From: JAGNZR01 sp051646055 | Lineage (GTDB): Bacteria > Fusobacteriota > Fusobacteriia > Fusobacteriales > Fusobacteriaceae | NCBI GenBank assembly: GCA_051646055.1 | Contig: JBOFCM010000090.1 | Coordinates: 1-7,747 of the forward strand | DNA: 7,747 bases | Direction of reading: 5' to 3' | In this document: in pieces, positions 1 through 5,572 of the stretch | Layout: each line of letters starts with the position of its first letter | How positions within the stretch are numbered: position 1 is the stretch's first letter | Notes under the pieces: generated by a model | Seen by the model: only the letters and a program-made list of their open reading frames with translations | What the model was told of the DNA's origin: nothing | The model's database searches: none | Position numbers and translations under genes: made by a program

Positions 1-97
1 ACATATAAATGGGTTTCTTATTTTTACCCAATGGAAATTGTTTTATATCATACCAGCCATGACATTTACTACAGTACTTTAATTCTATTTCTTGCAT
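1..97 (-). CDS. Partial Cys-containing phage protein (5' end of gene only)
   Basis: An open frame starts with ATG at 97 and runs off the window after 32 codons. It begins MQEIELKYCSKCHGWYDIKQ and continues FPLGKNKKPIYM. The CxxC pair followed by W, then F-P-x-x-K-x-K-K, resembles the N-terminal zinc knuckle of many small phage proteins. Some of these continue into an HNH or endonuclease VII-type nuclease, but the part that would decide this is outside the window. The start lies inside the last codons of the VRR-NUC gene (13-base overlap, different frame), which suggests translational coupling. The only Shine-Dalgarno-like element, GGAG, is about 14 bases upstream, which is long. The reading frame is convincing; the function is not assigned. 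Confidence 0.6.
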   Translation of the reverse strand, partial: MQEIELKYCSKCHGWYDIKQFPLGKNKKPIYM

Positions 98-387
98 TGT
101 TTAAAAGCCGTCTCCATTACCGCATCTACCATTTCAGGACTCCAGGCTACGAAAGCTAATCCACCAGCTTCTCTTATATCCCTTAATGCCTTCTCCTGTA
201 GAGGAGATACGTTATTCCTAGTCTTAGGTGTCTTAACCTCTATAGCGACCATTCTACCTCTATGACAACCCACAATATCGGGAATACCTGATCTCTGATA
301 ACCCGACCCGTGTGACTTAAAATAGAAACCAGGGTATTTCTTATCTAACAGAGCTTTTATCTTTTTTACTATATCTTTTTCTAGCAT
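85..387 (-). CDS. VRR-NUC domain nuclease
   Basis: This 100-residue protein matches the VRR-NUC branch of the PD-(D/E)XK superfamily. Visible motif residues are E3 in the first helix, G-I-P-D (D37), I-E-V-K (E50 and K52) and S-P-L-Q (Q64), followed by the typical R-x-A-G-G-x-A-F-V-A segment at about 72-81. The length is usual for phage stand-alone VRR-NUC proteins. Members of the family cut branched DNA or flaps, and phage copies are thought to act in recombination or Holliday-junction processing; that role here is inferred. The start ATG overlaps the stop of the ThyX-like gene (shared ATGCTAG), with a GGGAGGGA element about 9-13 bases upstream inside that gene, so the two are probably co-translated. 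Its own end overlaps the next gene. Confidence 0.85.
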   Translation of the reverse strand: MLEKDIVKKIKALLDKKYPGFYFKSHGSGYQRSGIPDIVGCHRGRMVAIEVKTPKTRNNVSPLQEKALRDIREAGGLAFVAWSPEMVDAVMETAFKQCKK

Positions 388-1223
388 AACTTATCATCCC
401 TCCCTATTATCATATGAGACATAATCACAGTTCCTGATATTAATACTATTTCACCATTAACTTTTAATATTAGGTAATCCTTATTAACCTCATGCACAGT
501 ACCAATAGTTATATAATGATTAGGGTCTATTCTAGGTCCCTTATACTGGACTTTTATAATATCACCTCTGCTAACATTTAAACATTTCCTATTATTTATA
601 CCTTCTCTATATGAACTAAGTTGATTTTTAAAATGTTCTGAGTTATGGTAACCACAAGTTTTGTGTTCATAGCAGTGTCCTCTATATATACAATCAGGAA
701 CAGCTGACATACCTAAAGGCTCATTGATCTGTGATAATACTTTTACAATCTCATTCCATACCTTAACTGTGTTGATATGTGCACAATGACAAAGTCTCTT
801 CCTAGAGATATTAATTATAGACTGAGGGTTTACCATTAACTCCATATTCACTGGGAGTAAATCCCTGTCCCTAGTGGGTTGTTCATCAGTGTTTATTCTG
901 TCATCTCTGCTAGTAGATATGAAAGGCTCTACTCCGAATTTATGTCTCACAAAATGCATAGCTATTGAGTAAGGTATATTAGTAACCTTTATTAAGTATT
1001 GCTGTATTCTTATAGGTGAATGTTCACACATATATAATTTCCTCATATAACTATTAGTTACTTCTTTAGTTCCAGGCTCTAGTCCTATAGTAGCCCTAGC
1101 CCTGTCTGCTACATCCCTACTATTACCGCCAAAATGAGTTACAGTTATCTCCATCTGATGATTGTGTTTATCTGTGACACCGAACATCTCTTTCCAATTA
1201 TAAAATCCTGTATGTTTATCCAT
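381..1223 (-). CDS. ThyX-like (flavin-dependent thymidylate synthase-related) protein
   Basis: This is a 280-residue protein. The N-terminal 200 residues resemble phage proteins annotated as FAD-dependent thymidylate synthase. They show M-C-E-H-S-P-I-R at 65-72, V-R-H-K-F-G-V-E at 92-99 continuing to S-T-S-R-D-D-R at 103-109, R-K-R-L-C at 141-145, and a Cys/His-rich block C178, C184, C190 with R-G-H-C-Y-E. The classical ThyX signature RHRxxSxNExSxRY is not intact: K replaces the third residue, and the S and NE positions are changed. Thymidylate synthesis is therefore not assured. Residues about 217-275 form a separate beta-rich stretch (G-D-I-I-K-V-x-Y-K-G...) that looks like a small SH3-like barrel. 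The Shine-Dalgarno AAAGGAGG lies inside the last codons of the preceding gene, so coupling is likely. A role in nucleotide metabolism is inferred from family only. Confidence 0.75.
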   Translation of the reverse strand: MDKHTGFYNWKEMFGVTDKHNHQMEITVTHFGGNSRDVADRARATIGLEPGTKEVTNSYMRKLYMCEHSPIRIQQYLIKVTNIPYSIAMHFVRHKFGVEPFISTSRDDRINTDEQPTRDRDLLPVNMELMVNPQSIINISRKRLCHCAHINTVKVWNEIVKVLSQINEPLGMSAVPDCIYRGHCYEHKTCGYHNSEHFKNQLSSYREGINNRKCLNVSRGDIIKVQYKGPRIDPNHYITIGTVHEVNKDYLILKVNGEIVLISGTVIMSHMIIGRDDKLC

Positions 1224-1226
1224 AAT

Positions 1227-1484
1227 CTAATATCCTCCTTTTATTACCTTCTCTAATCTTATCTGTTTCTTTCTTATTATAGTTCCTGTGTATTTTAATT
1301 GGGTCTTATTATCATCTAACATATATTCTAAGTATAATCCCGATAGAAGTCTTATCTCTTCCTTTAATAAACCAGACTCTATTATATCGGCCTCTCTTTC
1401 TTTTTGCCAACTTAAATTACGCTGTCCCATGTTGAATAAATGCGCCTGTTCACATCTTAACTCTCTTACTAAATTCCAACTCAT
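1227..1484 (-). CDS. Small hypothetical phage protein
   Basis: This 85-residue protein is of no family I recognise. It is charged and probably helical, with a run of E, K and R residues and an I/L heptad-like pattern through the middle and end. No Cys cluster, signal peptide or membrane segment is visible. A GAGGAG ribosome binding site lies about 11 bases before the ATG, slightly long but plausible. The end codons of this gene supply the Shine-Dalgarno of the ThyX-like gene (K-G-G-Y is encoded by AAA GGA GGA TAT), and its stop is only three bases from that ATG. It therefore belongs to the ThyX-like/VRR-NUC operon as its first gene. It lies downstream of a terminator, so transcription comes from readthrough or from a promoter I could not identify. 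Confidence 0.65.
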   Translation of the reverse strand: MSWNLVRELRCEQAHLFNMGQRNLSWQKEREADIIESGLLKEEIRLLSGLYLEYMLDDNKTQLKYTGTIIRKKQIRLEKVIKGGY

Positions 1485-1514
1485 AATATAAAAAGCTCCT
1501 CTCTATTTTTAGGT

Positions 1515-1545
1515 ATAATAAAGGCCATACCTAATAGGTATAGCC
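1515..1545 (-). terminator. Intrinsic terminator after the ssDNA-binding-like gene
   Basis: On the minus strand GGCTATACCT, loop ATT and AGGTATGGCC form a 10-bp stem with one G-U pair, followed by TTTATTAT. It starts about 25 bases after the stop of the gene ending at 1571. The T-tract is interrupted by one A, so termination may be partial and allow expression of the genes below. Confidence 0.75.
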
Positions 1546-1570
1546 TGTACTCTATTTAATTATGTGAATA

Positions 1571-2320
1571 TTACTCTTCATCGTCTTCCTCTAATAATTC
1601 TATGATATCTTCCTCATCCATACCTTTTTTAACTTTTATACCTCTTTCTTTTGCTAAGGCCTTAAGTTCCTTTAATGATAATTCCTCATAATCTATTTCT
1701 TCTTCGTCATCCTCGTCCTCTTCTTCATCATCTTCAGATTCCTCTATTAGTTCTATGATGTCATCCTTATCTGCTCCTTTAGGAACTTTTATACCTAACT
1801 CTTTAGCTTTAGCTTTTAATTCCTTTAAAGATAATTCTGATAAGTCCTCTTCATCTTCTTCCTCATCTTCCTCATCTTCTTCATCTTCGTCTTCATCATC
1901 TTCGTCTTCATCTGAATCACCTACAGTATCGAAGTCTATAACTCTAGCTTTTTTCTTTCCTTCATAAGATTCATGTTCTATCTCTACCACACATTCTAGA
2001 TCTAATAATTCATCTATATCTAAATCAAAATCTCCTTCAGGTATTTCATACTGTAAAGCCTCTAATACTGATTTTAAGTTAAATAAAGCCTGAGGTTGTA
2101 ATGAGCAGTTATGGAATACCTTAGCCTTTTTGTTTGAACCCTCTACTACTTCGAATGTGAAAGCTATAAATTCACTTCCTGCTTGTGATTCCTTTACTTC
2201 TATTTCTGATACTTTTACTTGGTATCTTCCTTCCGGTAATACCTTACCCCCTGTTTTTACATCTGATAAGTTTAATGATACTCCACTTTTTTTCTTAGTT
2301 CCTTTTTTAGCCTTTGCCAT
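1571..2320 (-). CDS. DUF669-like, probable ssDNA-binding protein with acidic tail and two SAP/HeH-like motifs
   Basis: This is a 249-residue protein. Residues 1-12 are Lys-rich. Residues 13-132 look like the DUF669-type phage domain: L-P-E-G-R-Y at 28-33, E-F-I-A-F-T-F-E-V at 50-58, a Lys-rich turn, then L-x-S-V-L-E-A-L. These proteins often sit where a phage single-strand-binding protein is expected. Residues 135-159 are almost entirely D/E. Two near-identical 33-residue units, 162-194 and 213-245 (L-S-L-K-E-L-K...G-I-K-V...D-I-I-E-L), are joined by a second acidic linker. Each unit has the helix-turn-helix pattern of SAP/HeH/LEM-like motifs. Acidic tails in phage ssDNA-binding proteins contact partner replication proteins; that is inferred here. 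The start follows AGGAGG with good spacing. A promoter and the Sak4-like gene lie upstream, and a terminator follows. Confidence 0.75.
   Translation of the reverse strand: MAKAKKGTKKKSGVSLNLSDVKTGGKVLPEGRYQVKVSEIEVKESQAGSEFIAFTFEVVEGSNKKAKVFHNCSLQPQALFNLKSVLEALQYEIPEGDFDLDIDELLDLECVVEIEHESYEGKKKARVIDFDTVGDSDEDEDDEDEDEEDEEDEEEDEEDLSELSLKELKAKAKELGIKVPKGADKDDIIELIEESEDDEEEDEDDEEEIDYEELSLKELKALAKERGIKVKKGMDEEDIIELLEEDDEE
1586..1837 (-). repeat. Intragenic duplication of a 33-residue SAP/HeH-like unit
   Basis: Codons 162-194 (1837-1739) and 213-245 (1684-1586) encode the same unit with 26 of 33 residues identical. Both keep E-L-S-L-K-E-L-K, G-I-K-V and D-I-I-E-L. A low-complexity acidic linker of GAA/GAT/GAG codons separates them. 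This looks like an internal duplication within the C-terminal half of the ssDNA-binding-like gene. Confidence 0.85.
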
Positions 2321-2376
2321 TGTTATTTCCTCCTAGAATTTTAAGTTTTTTATTTGGTTTGTTTTACCTTAATTTA

Positions 2377-2405
2377 ATTTTAATAGTTAGATTAGGTTGA
2401 GTAAA
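2377..2405 (-). promoter_or_regulatory. Predicted sigma-A-type promoter for the ssDNA-binding-like gene
   Basis: On the minus strand the -35 is TTTACT (2405-2400), the spacer is 17 bases and the -10 is TAAAAT (2382-2377), 5 of 6 to consensus. The -35 lies within GTCGTTTACTC (2409-2399). That 11-mer recurs exactly at the promoter of the nuclease gene with the same spacing, which supports both calls. It lies in the gap just after the Sak4-like stop. Confidence 0.7.
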
Positions 2406-2418
2406 CGACCTATTTTAA

Positions 2419-3243
2419 TTATTTTTTCTTTTTCTTTTTAGTTCCTTTTACTTCCTTGGTTACTGCTTTACCTTTTACTATTGCCATTATCTTATCATAA
2501 GTAGGATTAGGTATATACTCGGGACATTCTGCATCTTTAGGTTTTTGTATTTTAGTCACAAAATGAGGATTAGGTCCTACCCTTAAGCAATACTCCATAT
2601 GGGTATGTCTTTTACCTTTTATAATCTCTGTAACTTCTTTAATATAAGTCTGGCCTACTATCTGTGATGTACCACATAAGAATTGAGATATAGCAGGAGT
2701 CATTTGAGGTCCTATAGAGGCTATAGCCTCATCCATTTCAGTATCTACCTCATCCGTTCTACTGTGACATATAAACACCGGTATAATTCCTTCATCGGTT
2801 AATGATTTATAACCCATTATAAGTTTCTTCTGTAGTTGAGAAGCTATACCAAACATAGGTTGAGTCATCTTAGATTTATTCTCATCTGATTTTACCTTCT
2901 CATGACATTGGGCTTGATTGCCGGTCATATTATCTATAACTACTGTCTTATAACCATCCTCTATTGCTATCTCTAGAGCCTCTTCCATCTCCTCAAATTC
3001 AGATATAGGTATCACTGTTATATCACCCGATTTTAGATCTGCAGATTTAGCTGACTCTGAACCATTCTCTGCTATATCCAATAATAATATAGGTTTAGGG
3101 AAGGTAGATATTAAAGTAGTTTTCCCTGTCCCTGGATGACCCCATATAGTGAACACCTTAGGAGTTTCTATTTCTGTTAGGTCTACCATTTTTGATCTTA
3201 GTCCTGATGCTTTTTTTACTTCTTTCTTCTTTTTTATCGCCAT
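2419..3243 (-). CDS. Sak4/RecA-like phage recombination ATPase
   Basis: This is a 274-residue P-loop ATPase of the phage AAA/Sak4 type. The Walker A motif is G-H-P-G-T-G-K-T-T at 35-43. The Walker B-like strand is K-T-V-V-I-D at 99-104, and a following beta strand with V-F-I-C-H-S-R at 156-162 fits the sensor position. The N-terminus (M-A-I-K-K-K-K) and the extreme C-terminus (K-G-T-K-K-K-K-K-K) are both Lys-rich. Sak4-type proteins promote single-strand annealing or strand exchange with a phage SSB. The SSB-like gene next door and the nuclease upstream fit that role. I chose ATG at 3243 over an in-frame ATG at 3270 because AAAGGAAG sits about 9 bases before 3243. The gene overlaps the nuclease gene by 86 bases in the +1 frame. 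Family membership is firm; the exact activity is inferred. Confidence 0.85.
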   Translation of the reverse strand: MAIKKKKEVKKASGLRSKMVDLTEIETPKVFTIWGHPGTGKTTLISTFPKPILLLDIAENGSESAKSADLKSGDITVIPISEFEEMEEALEIAIEDGYKTVVIDNMTGNQAQCHEKVKSDENKSKMTQPMFGIASQLQKKLIMGYKSLTDEGIIPVFICHSRTDEVDTEMDEAIASIGPQMTPAISQFLCGTSQIVGQTYIKEVTEIIKGKRHTHMEYCLRVGPNPHFVTKIQKPKDAECPEYIPNPTYDKIMAIVKGKAVTKEVKGTKKKKKK

Positions 3244-4246
3244 TGTTATTTTCTTCCTTTCTTGTTTCATATTGAGATTTTAATATAAAGCTTACATCAG
3301 CTCCTGCTAATTCAGCCTGACATATTGATTTATAATCACACCAGCCACAATTCTGAGAATTAAGATTTCTAGCTTTCTTATGTGGCTGATTTTGAATATC
3401 TAATGCAGTTTCTAATACATCTTCCATTACTGAGTCTACTACGTCCTGAGAAGCCCTAACCTCATAACGTCTGTAGTAGTCCTCCCAATTAAGTCCATTG
3501 ATAAACTCCTGATATTTACTTAAGTCCTCACCTTGCTCTTTTAAGAACTTAGTTACTACAGAAGGTATTGAGTCTAATCTAGCTGTACTTATCTTACCTG
3601 AGGTTAATACCCTAGGTGTAGTAGGTTGCTTAGCCTTTATATAGTTCCATATAACACCTTTTATATTTTTATATCCTAACTTCTGTAAAGCCCATATATA
3701 AATCGAGGACTGCATATTGAATAACCTCATATCACTGTCAGGGAATCTCTTATGGGTTTTAGTCTCTCCTATCCATATATTACCCTTAGTGTCTTTAGCA
3801 ATAAAGTCTATATAACCTAATAACCATATATCGTTATCGGGGTCAAGACATATTAGGAACTCCTTCTCTGATTCTAAGTATTCTAAATCCTCATCCTCAT
3901 AATACTCGATATATCCCTCCATTAGATCATACACCATTTTAGGTATATCTCCGTAATACTCTTTTTCTTCTGTTAGGTATTTAGCATTCCATTCATCTTG
4001 AAATTCCTTATAGGCTTTCTTCCATGATCTACCTGTATTATAGTACTCTATACAATTGTGAATAGCACTTCCTCTTATAAGGGCATCCCCTTTACGTTTC
4101 TTATTTAATTTATCAACGTATCTGTAGTAATGTGCTCGGTCACATGATCTTCTCTTTTTGATTCTAGAGTTAGATAATATAAGAGCACCTCGGTCTTTTA
4201 GTTCCTGCCTCATCTCTTCTATACCTATTGTTACTATATCTTTCAT
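3158..4246 (-). CDS. Cas4/AddB-like PD-(D/E)XK nuclease with Fe-S cluster ligands
   Basis: This is a 362-residue RecB-family nuclease. Motifs in order: C35 in R-S-C-D-R-A-H-Y-Y-R-Y; H63 in G-S-A-I-H; D147 in G-Y-I-D-F-I; E161 and K163 in G-E-T-K-T-H-K; Q179-x-x-x-Y183; and C300, C303 and C309 in N-C-G-W-C-D-Y-K-S-I-C. C35 plus the three C-terminal cysteines make the four-ligand pattern of the Fe-S cluster in AddB, Cas4 and Dna2-type nucleases, and the H, D, E and K residues form the metal-binding active site. It probably resects DNA ends for the overlapping Sak4-like ATPase gene. GAGGAGG precedes the ATG, and a promoter lies directly upstream. The last 30 residues are Lys/Arg/Asn-rich low-complexity sequence read over the start of the ATPase gene and may have no function. 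Confidence 0.88.
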   Translation of the reverse strand: MKDIVTIGIEEMRQELKDRGALILSNSRIKKRRSCDRAHYYRYVDKLNKKRKGDALIRGSAIHNCIEYYNTGRSWKKAYKEFQDEWNAKYLTEEKEYYGDIPKMVYDLMEGYIEYYEDEDLEYLESEKEFLICLDPDNDIWLLGYIDFIAKDTKGNIWIGETKTHKRFPDSDMRLFNMQSSIYIWALQKLGYKNIKGVIWNYIKAKQPTTPRVLTSGKISTARLDSIPSVVTKFLKEQGEDLSKYQEFINGLNWEDYYRRYEVRASQDVVDSVMEDVLETALDIQNQPHKKARNLNSQNCGWCDYKSICQAELAGADVSFILKSQYETRKEENNNGDKKEERSKKSIRTKIKNGRPNRNRNS

Positions 4247-4277
4247 ACCTGTTCCTCCTCTCTGTTAGTATATTACT

Positions 4278-4306
4278 ATAATAATACTTTGGTATCTTAG
4301 AGTAAA
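4278..4306 (-). promoter_or_regulatory. Predicted sigma-A-type promoter for the nuclease-ATPase operon
   Basis: The minus-strand -35 is TTTACT (4306-4301), the spacer is 17 bases and the -10 is TATTAT (4283-4278). The -35 is inside GTCGTTTACTC (4310-4300), identical to the element at 2409-2399. It follows directly after the terminator of the gene ending at 4334 and about 30 bases before the nuclease ATG. Confidence 0.72.
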
Positions 4307-4317
4307 CGACTTATTAC

Positions 4318-4344
4318 AAAAAAAAATAAAGGCCTAAGCCTTTA
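4318..4344 (-). terminator. Intrinsic terminator with the stop codon in its loop
   Basis: On the minus strand TAAAGGC, loop TTAG and GCCTTTA form a perfect 7-bp stem followed by nine T. The TAG of the loop is the stop codon of the gene ending at 4334. Confidence 0.88.
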
Positions 4345-5119
4345 CTCTTTTCATTTCTCTTTTTTCTAGTGTTCCTTGTAGTGCTGCTAATATCTCTGCA
4401 CTTTTAGCTGAACCTACCTCTACCTTCCATCCTTGTTCTGGTTTTTCTATATTAGCTTTTCTTAATATCCTTCTAGCATCCTGAGCTTTCATCCCCAGTG
4501 CTTCTGCCATTTGAGTAACTGTTATCATTAAAGGCTCTCCTTTTACTACCTCTACTGCAGTTGGTATAGTAGGTTCTATATCGGTATTATCTGCTATATC
4601 CTTAGTTTGAGATACTAGTTCTTTTACTCTTTTTAAGTTATCTAGGTTTTGTTCTGTGTAAATATGCCCTTGATCTGTAAATGATATTACGGGTTCTTCT
4701 CCTTTATAATCTGTTACTACCACCATTCCCTTTTTAATTAATGAACTGATTACCCCTCTAGCCGATTTCTCTGAGTAACTTAATTGCTCTATTACTGCGA
4801 ATGTGAACTCTCCACCTGATTCTAATATATCTGAATAGTAATTATGTACCATGTGATATAAAAATTCTTTTTCTTTTGTAGTAAGTTCTATTTCTATAGG
4901 TTCTACTGTTGTTGCTATCTCTGGTGTAGCTTCCTCTTCTATTAATTTATAGTTCTTAACTAAAGTGTTAACTGCTACTGATTTTTCTGCTCCATATACT
5001 GTTAATATAAATTTTTGACCTTCTTCTGCTGGTATGAATTTTACTACTGCTATTTCTTCCTTATTGTAAGCCTGAACCTTATCACCTATTTTTAAATTTT
5101 CTAATTGTTGTTTTCTCAT
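4334..5119 (-). CDS. Three-domain DNA-binding protein (beta-barrel, winged helix, C-terminal HTH)
   Basis: This 261-residue protein is not recognised as a named family. Residues 8-60 look like a small beta-barrel (I-G-D-K-V-x-A-Y...). Residues about 78-158 look like a winged helix of MarR type: helices, then S-E-K-S-A-R-G-V-I-S-S-L-I-K-K-G as recognition helix and a hydrophobic wing ending F-T-D-Q-G. Residues 196-250 hold a helix-turn-helix (M-A-E-A-L-G...A-R-R-I-L-R-K) followed by G-W-K-V-E-V-G-S. The same arrangement occurs in the small HTH protein encoded at 5872-5573. The gene is a self-contained unit with a promoter and inverted repeat upstream, AAGGAGG before the ATG, and a terminator overlapping the stop. 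A role as phage regulator or nucleoid-type DNA-binding protein is inferred. Confidence 0.75.
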   Translation of the reverse strand: MRKQQLENLKIGDKVQAYNKEEIAVVKFIPAEEGQKFILTVYGAEKSVAVNTLVKNYKLIEEEATPEIATTVEPIEIELTTKEKEFLYHMVHNYYSDILESGGEFTFAVIEQLSYSEKSARGVISSLIKKGMVVVTDYKGEEPVISFTDQGHIYTEQNLDNLKRVKELVSQTKDIADNTDIEPTIPTAVEVVKGEPLMITVTQMAEALGMKAQDARRILRKANIEKPEQGWKVEVGSAKSAEILAALQGTLEKREMKRVKA

Positions 5120-5164
5120 CTCCTGAGACCTCCTTGTTTTTTTTTGTAGTTTTATTATAGTTAT

Positions 5165-5193
5165 ATATTAATCTTTTTATTCGTGGTTGTAAA
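5165..5193 (-). promoter_or_regulatory. Predicted promoter for the three-domain DNA-binding protein
   Basis: On the minus strand the -35 is TTTACA (5193-5188), the spacer is 17 bases and the -10 is TAATAT (5170-5165). The context TCATTTACA resembles TCGTTTACT at the two other promoters and has the same spacing. The -10 is a weak match (4 of 6); an overlapping TATATA or downstream TATAAT could be used instead. Confidence 0.5.
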
Positions 5194-5215
5194 TGAAAAC
5201 TTCAAAGATTTACAA
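5187..5215 (-). repeat. 8-bp inverted repeat overlapping a -35 box (possible operator)
   Basis: On the minus strand TTGTAAAT (5215-5208) and ATTTACAA (5194-5187) are perfect inverted arms separated by 13 bases. The right arm contains the predicted -35 TTTACA, and the left arm touches the T-tract of the preceding terminator. Arm centres are 21 bases apart, two helical turns, as expected for a dimeric repressor site. The binding protein is unknown. Confidence 0.5.
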
Positions 5216-5240
5216 AAAAAATAAGAGCCTAAGCTCTTAT
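5214..5240 (-). terminator. Intrinsic terminator with the stop codon in its loop
   Basis: On the minus strand ATAAGAGC, loop TTAG and GCTCTTAT form a perfect 8-bp stem followed by seven T. The loop TAG is the stop codon of the zinc-ribbon gene ending at 5229, the same design as the terminator at 4318-4344. Confidence 0.9.
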
Positions 5241-5369
5241 CTCCTTTATTGACCATTCATGTTGACATTCCTCACATTTGAAATAATACCATGTGCATCC
5301 TGTAAAATCTTTATCTGAATCCTCTGCGGGATTAGTAGTTCCACAGTTAGGGCATTTATCAGTTATCAT
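5229..5369 (-). CDS. Tiny zinc-ribbon protein (46 residues)
   Basis: An ATG at 5369 opens a 46-codon frame starting M-I-T-D-K-C-P-N-C-G and ending E-I-R-A. Two CxxC pairs, C6/C9 and C32/C35, make a classical four-Cys zinc ribbon; a further C25 lies between them. W27 and W39 with Y28 and Y29 supply the hydrophobic core. AAGGAGG lies about 8 bases before the start, directly after the stop of the other zinc-ribbon gene. The stop is inside a terminator loop, so this is the last gene of the short operon starting at 5872. The partner or nucleic acid bound is unknown. Confidence 0.8.
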   Translation of the reverse strand: MITDKCPNCGTTNPAEDSDKDFTGCTWYYFKCEECQHEWSIKEIRA

Positions 5370-5382
5370 ATTAAGTTCCTCC

Positions 5383-5538
5383 TTATATTGTATAGTTCTT
5401 GCCTAGACTATTACTACGCCAAGTTTCTGTATCACAGTCAGGGCATTTATATTGAGTACATTCCTCTGCTTCATCATTAGTTACTAGTACTGTAGTAAAC
5501 CCTTCATTCATGTTTGCTCCACATCTTTCACATCTCAT
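5383..5538 (-). CDS. Small zinc-ribbon protein (51 residues)
   Basis: The protein starts M-R-C-E-R-C-G and has CxxC pairs at C3/C6 and C32/C35 (K-C-P-D-C), a four-Cys zinc ribbon, with an additional C27. I chose ATG at 5538 rather than an in-frame ATG at 5589. The shorter start has AGGAGG at proper spacing; in the longer version that ribosome binding site would be translated as L-G-G, and the ATG would lie inside the end of the upstream gene. It sits between the small HTH gene and the second zinc-ribbon gene in one operon. Function is unknown; such proteins usually bind nucleic acid or a protein partner. Confidence 0.8.
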   Translation of the reverse strand: MRCERCGANMNEGFTTVLVTNDEAEECTQYKCPDCDTETWRSNSLGKNYTI

Positions 5539-5572
5539 GACCTTACCTCCTAGTAACTTATATTTGATTTTA

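Noticed and set aside
1288..1491. Plus-strand open frame of 67 codons
   Set aside because: It lies antisense to the small hypothetical gene and has no ribosome binding site or recognisable motif.
1755..1967. Plus-strand open frame with a long poly-Ser run
   Set aside because: It is the reverse complement of the acidic D/E codon tract of the ssDNA-binding-like gene. It has no ribosome binding site and lies on the wrong strand for the region.
3170..3225. Programmed frameshift joining nuclease and ATPase at A-rich runs
   Set aside because: The ATPase frame is +1, the A-runs do not make a classical -1 heptamer in the nuclease frame, and the ATPase has its own ATG with a ribosome binding site.
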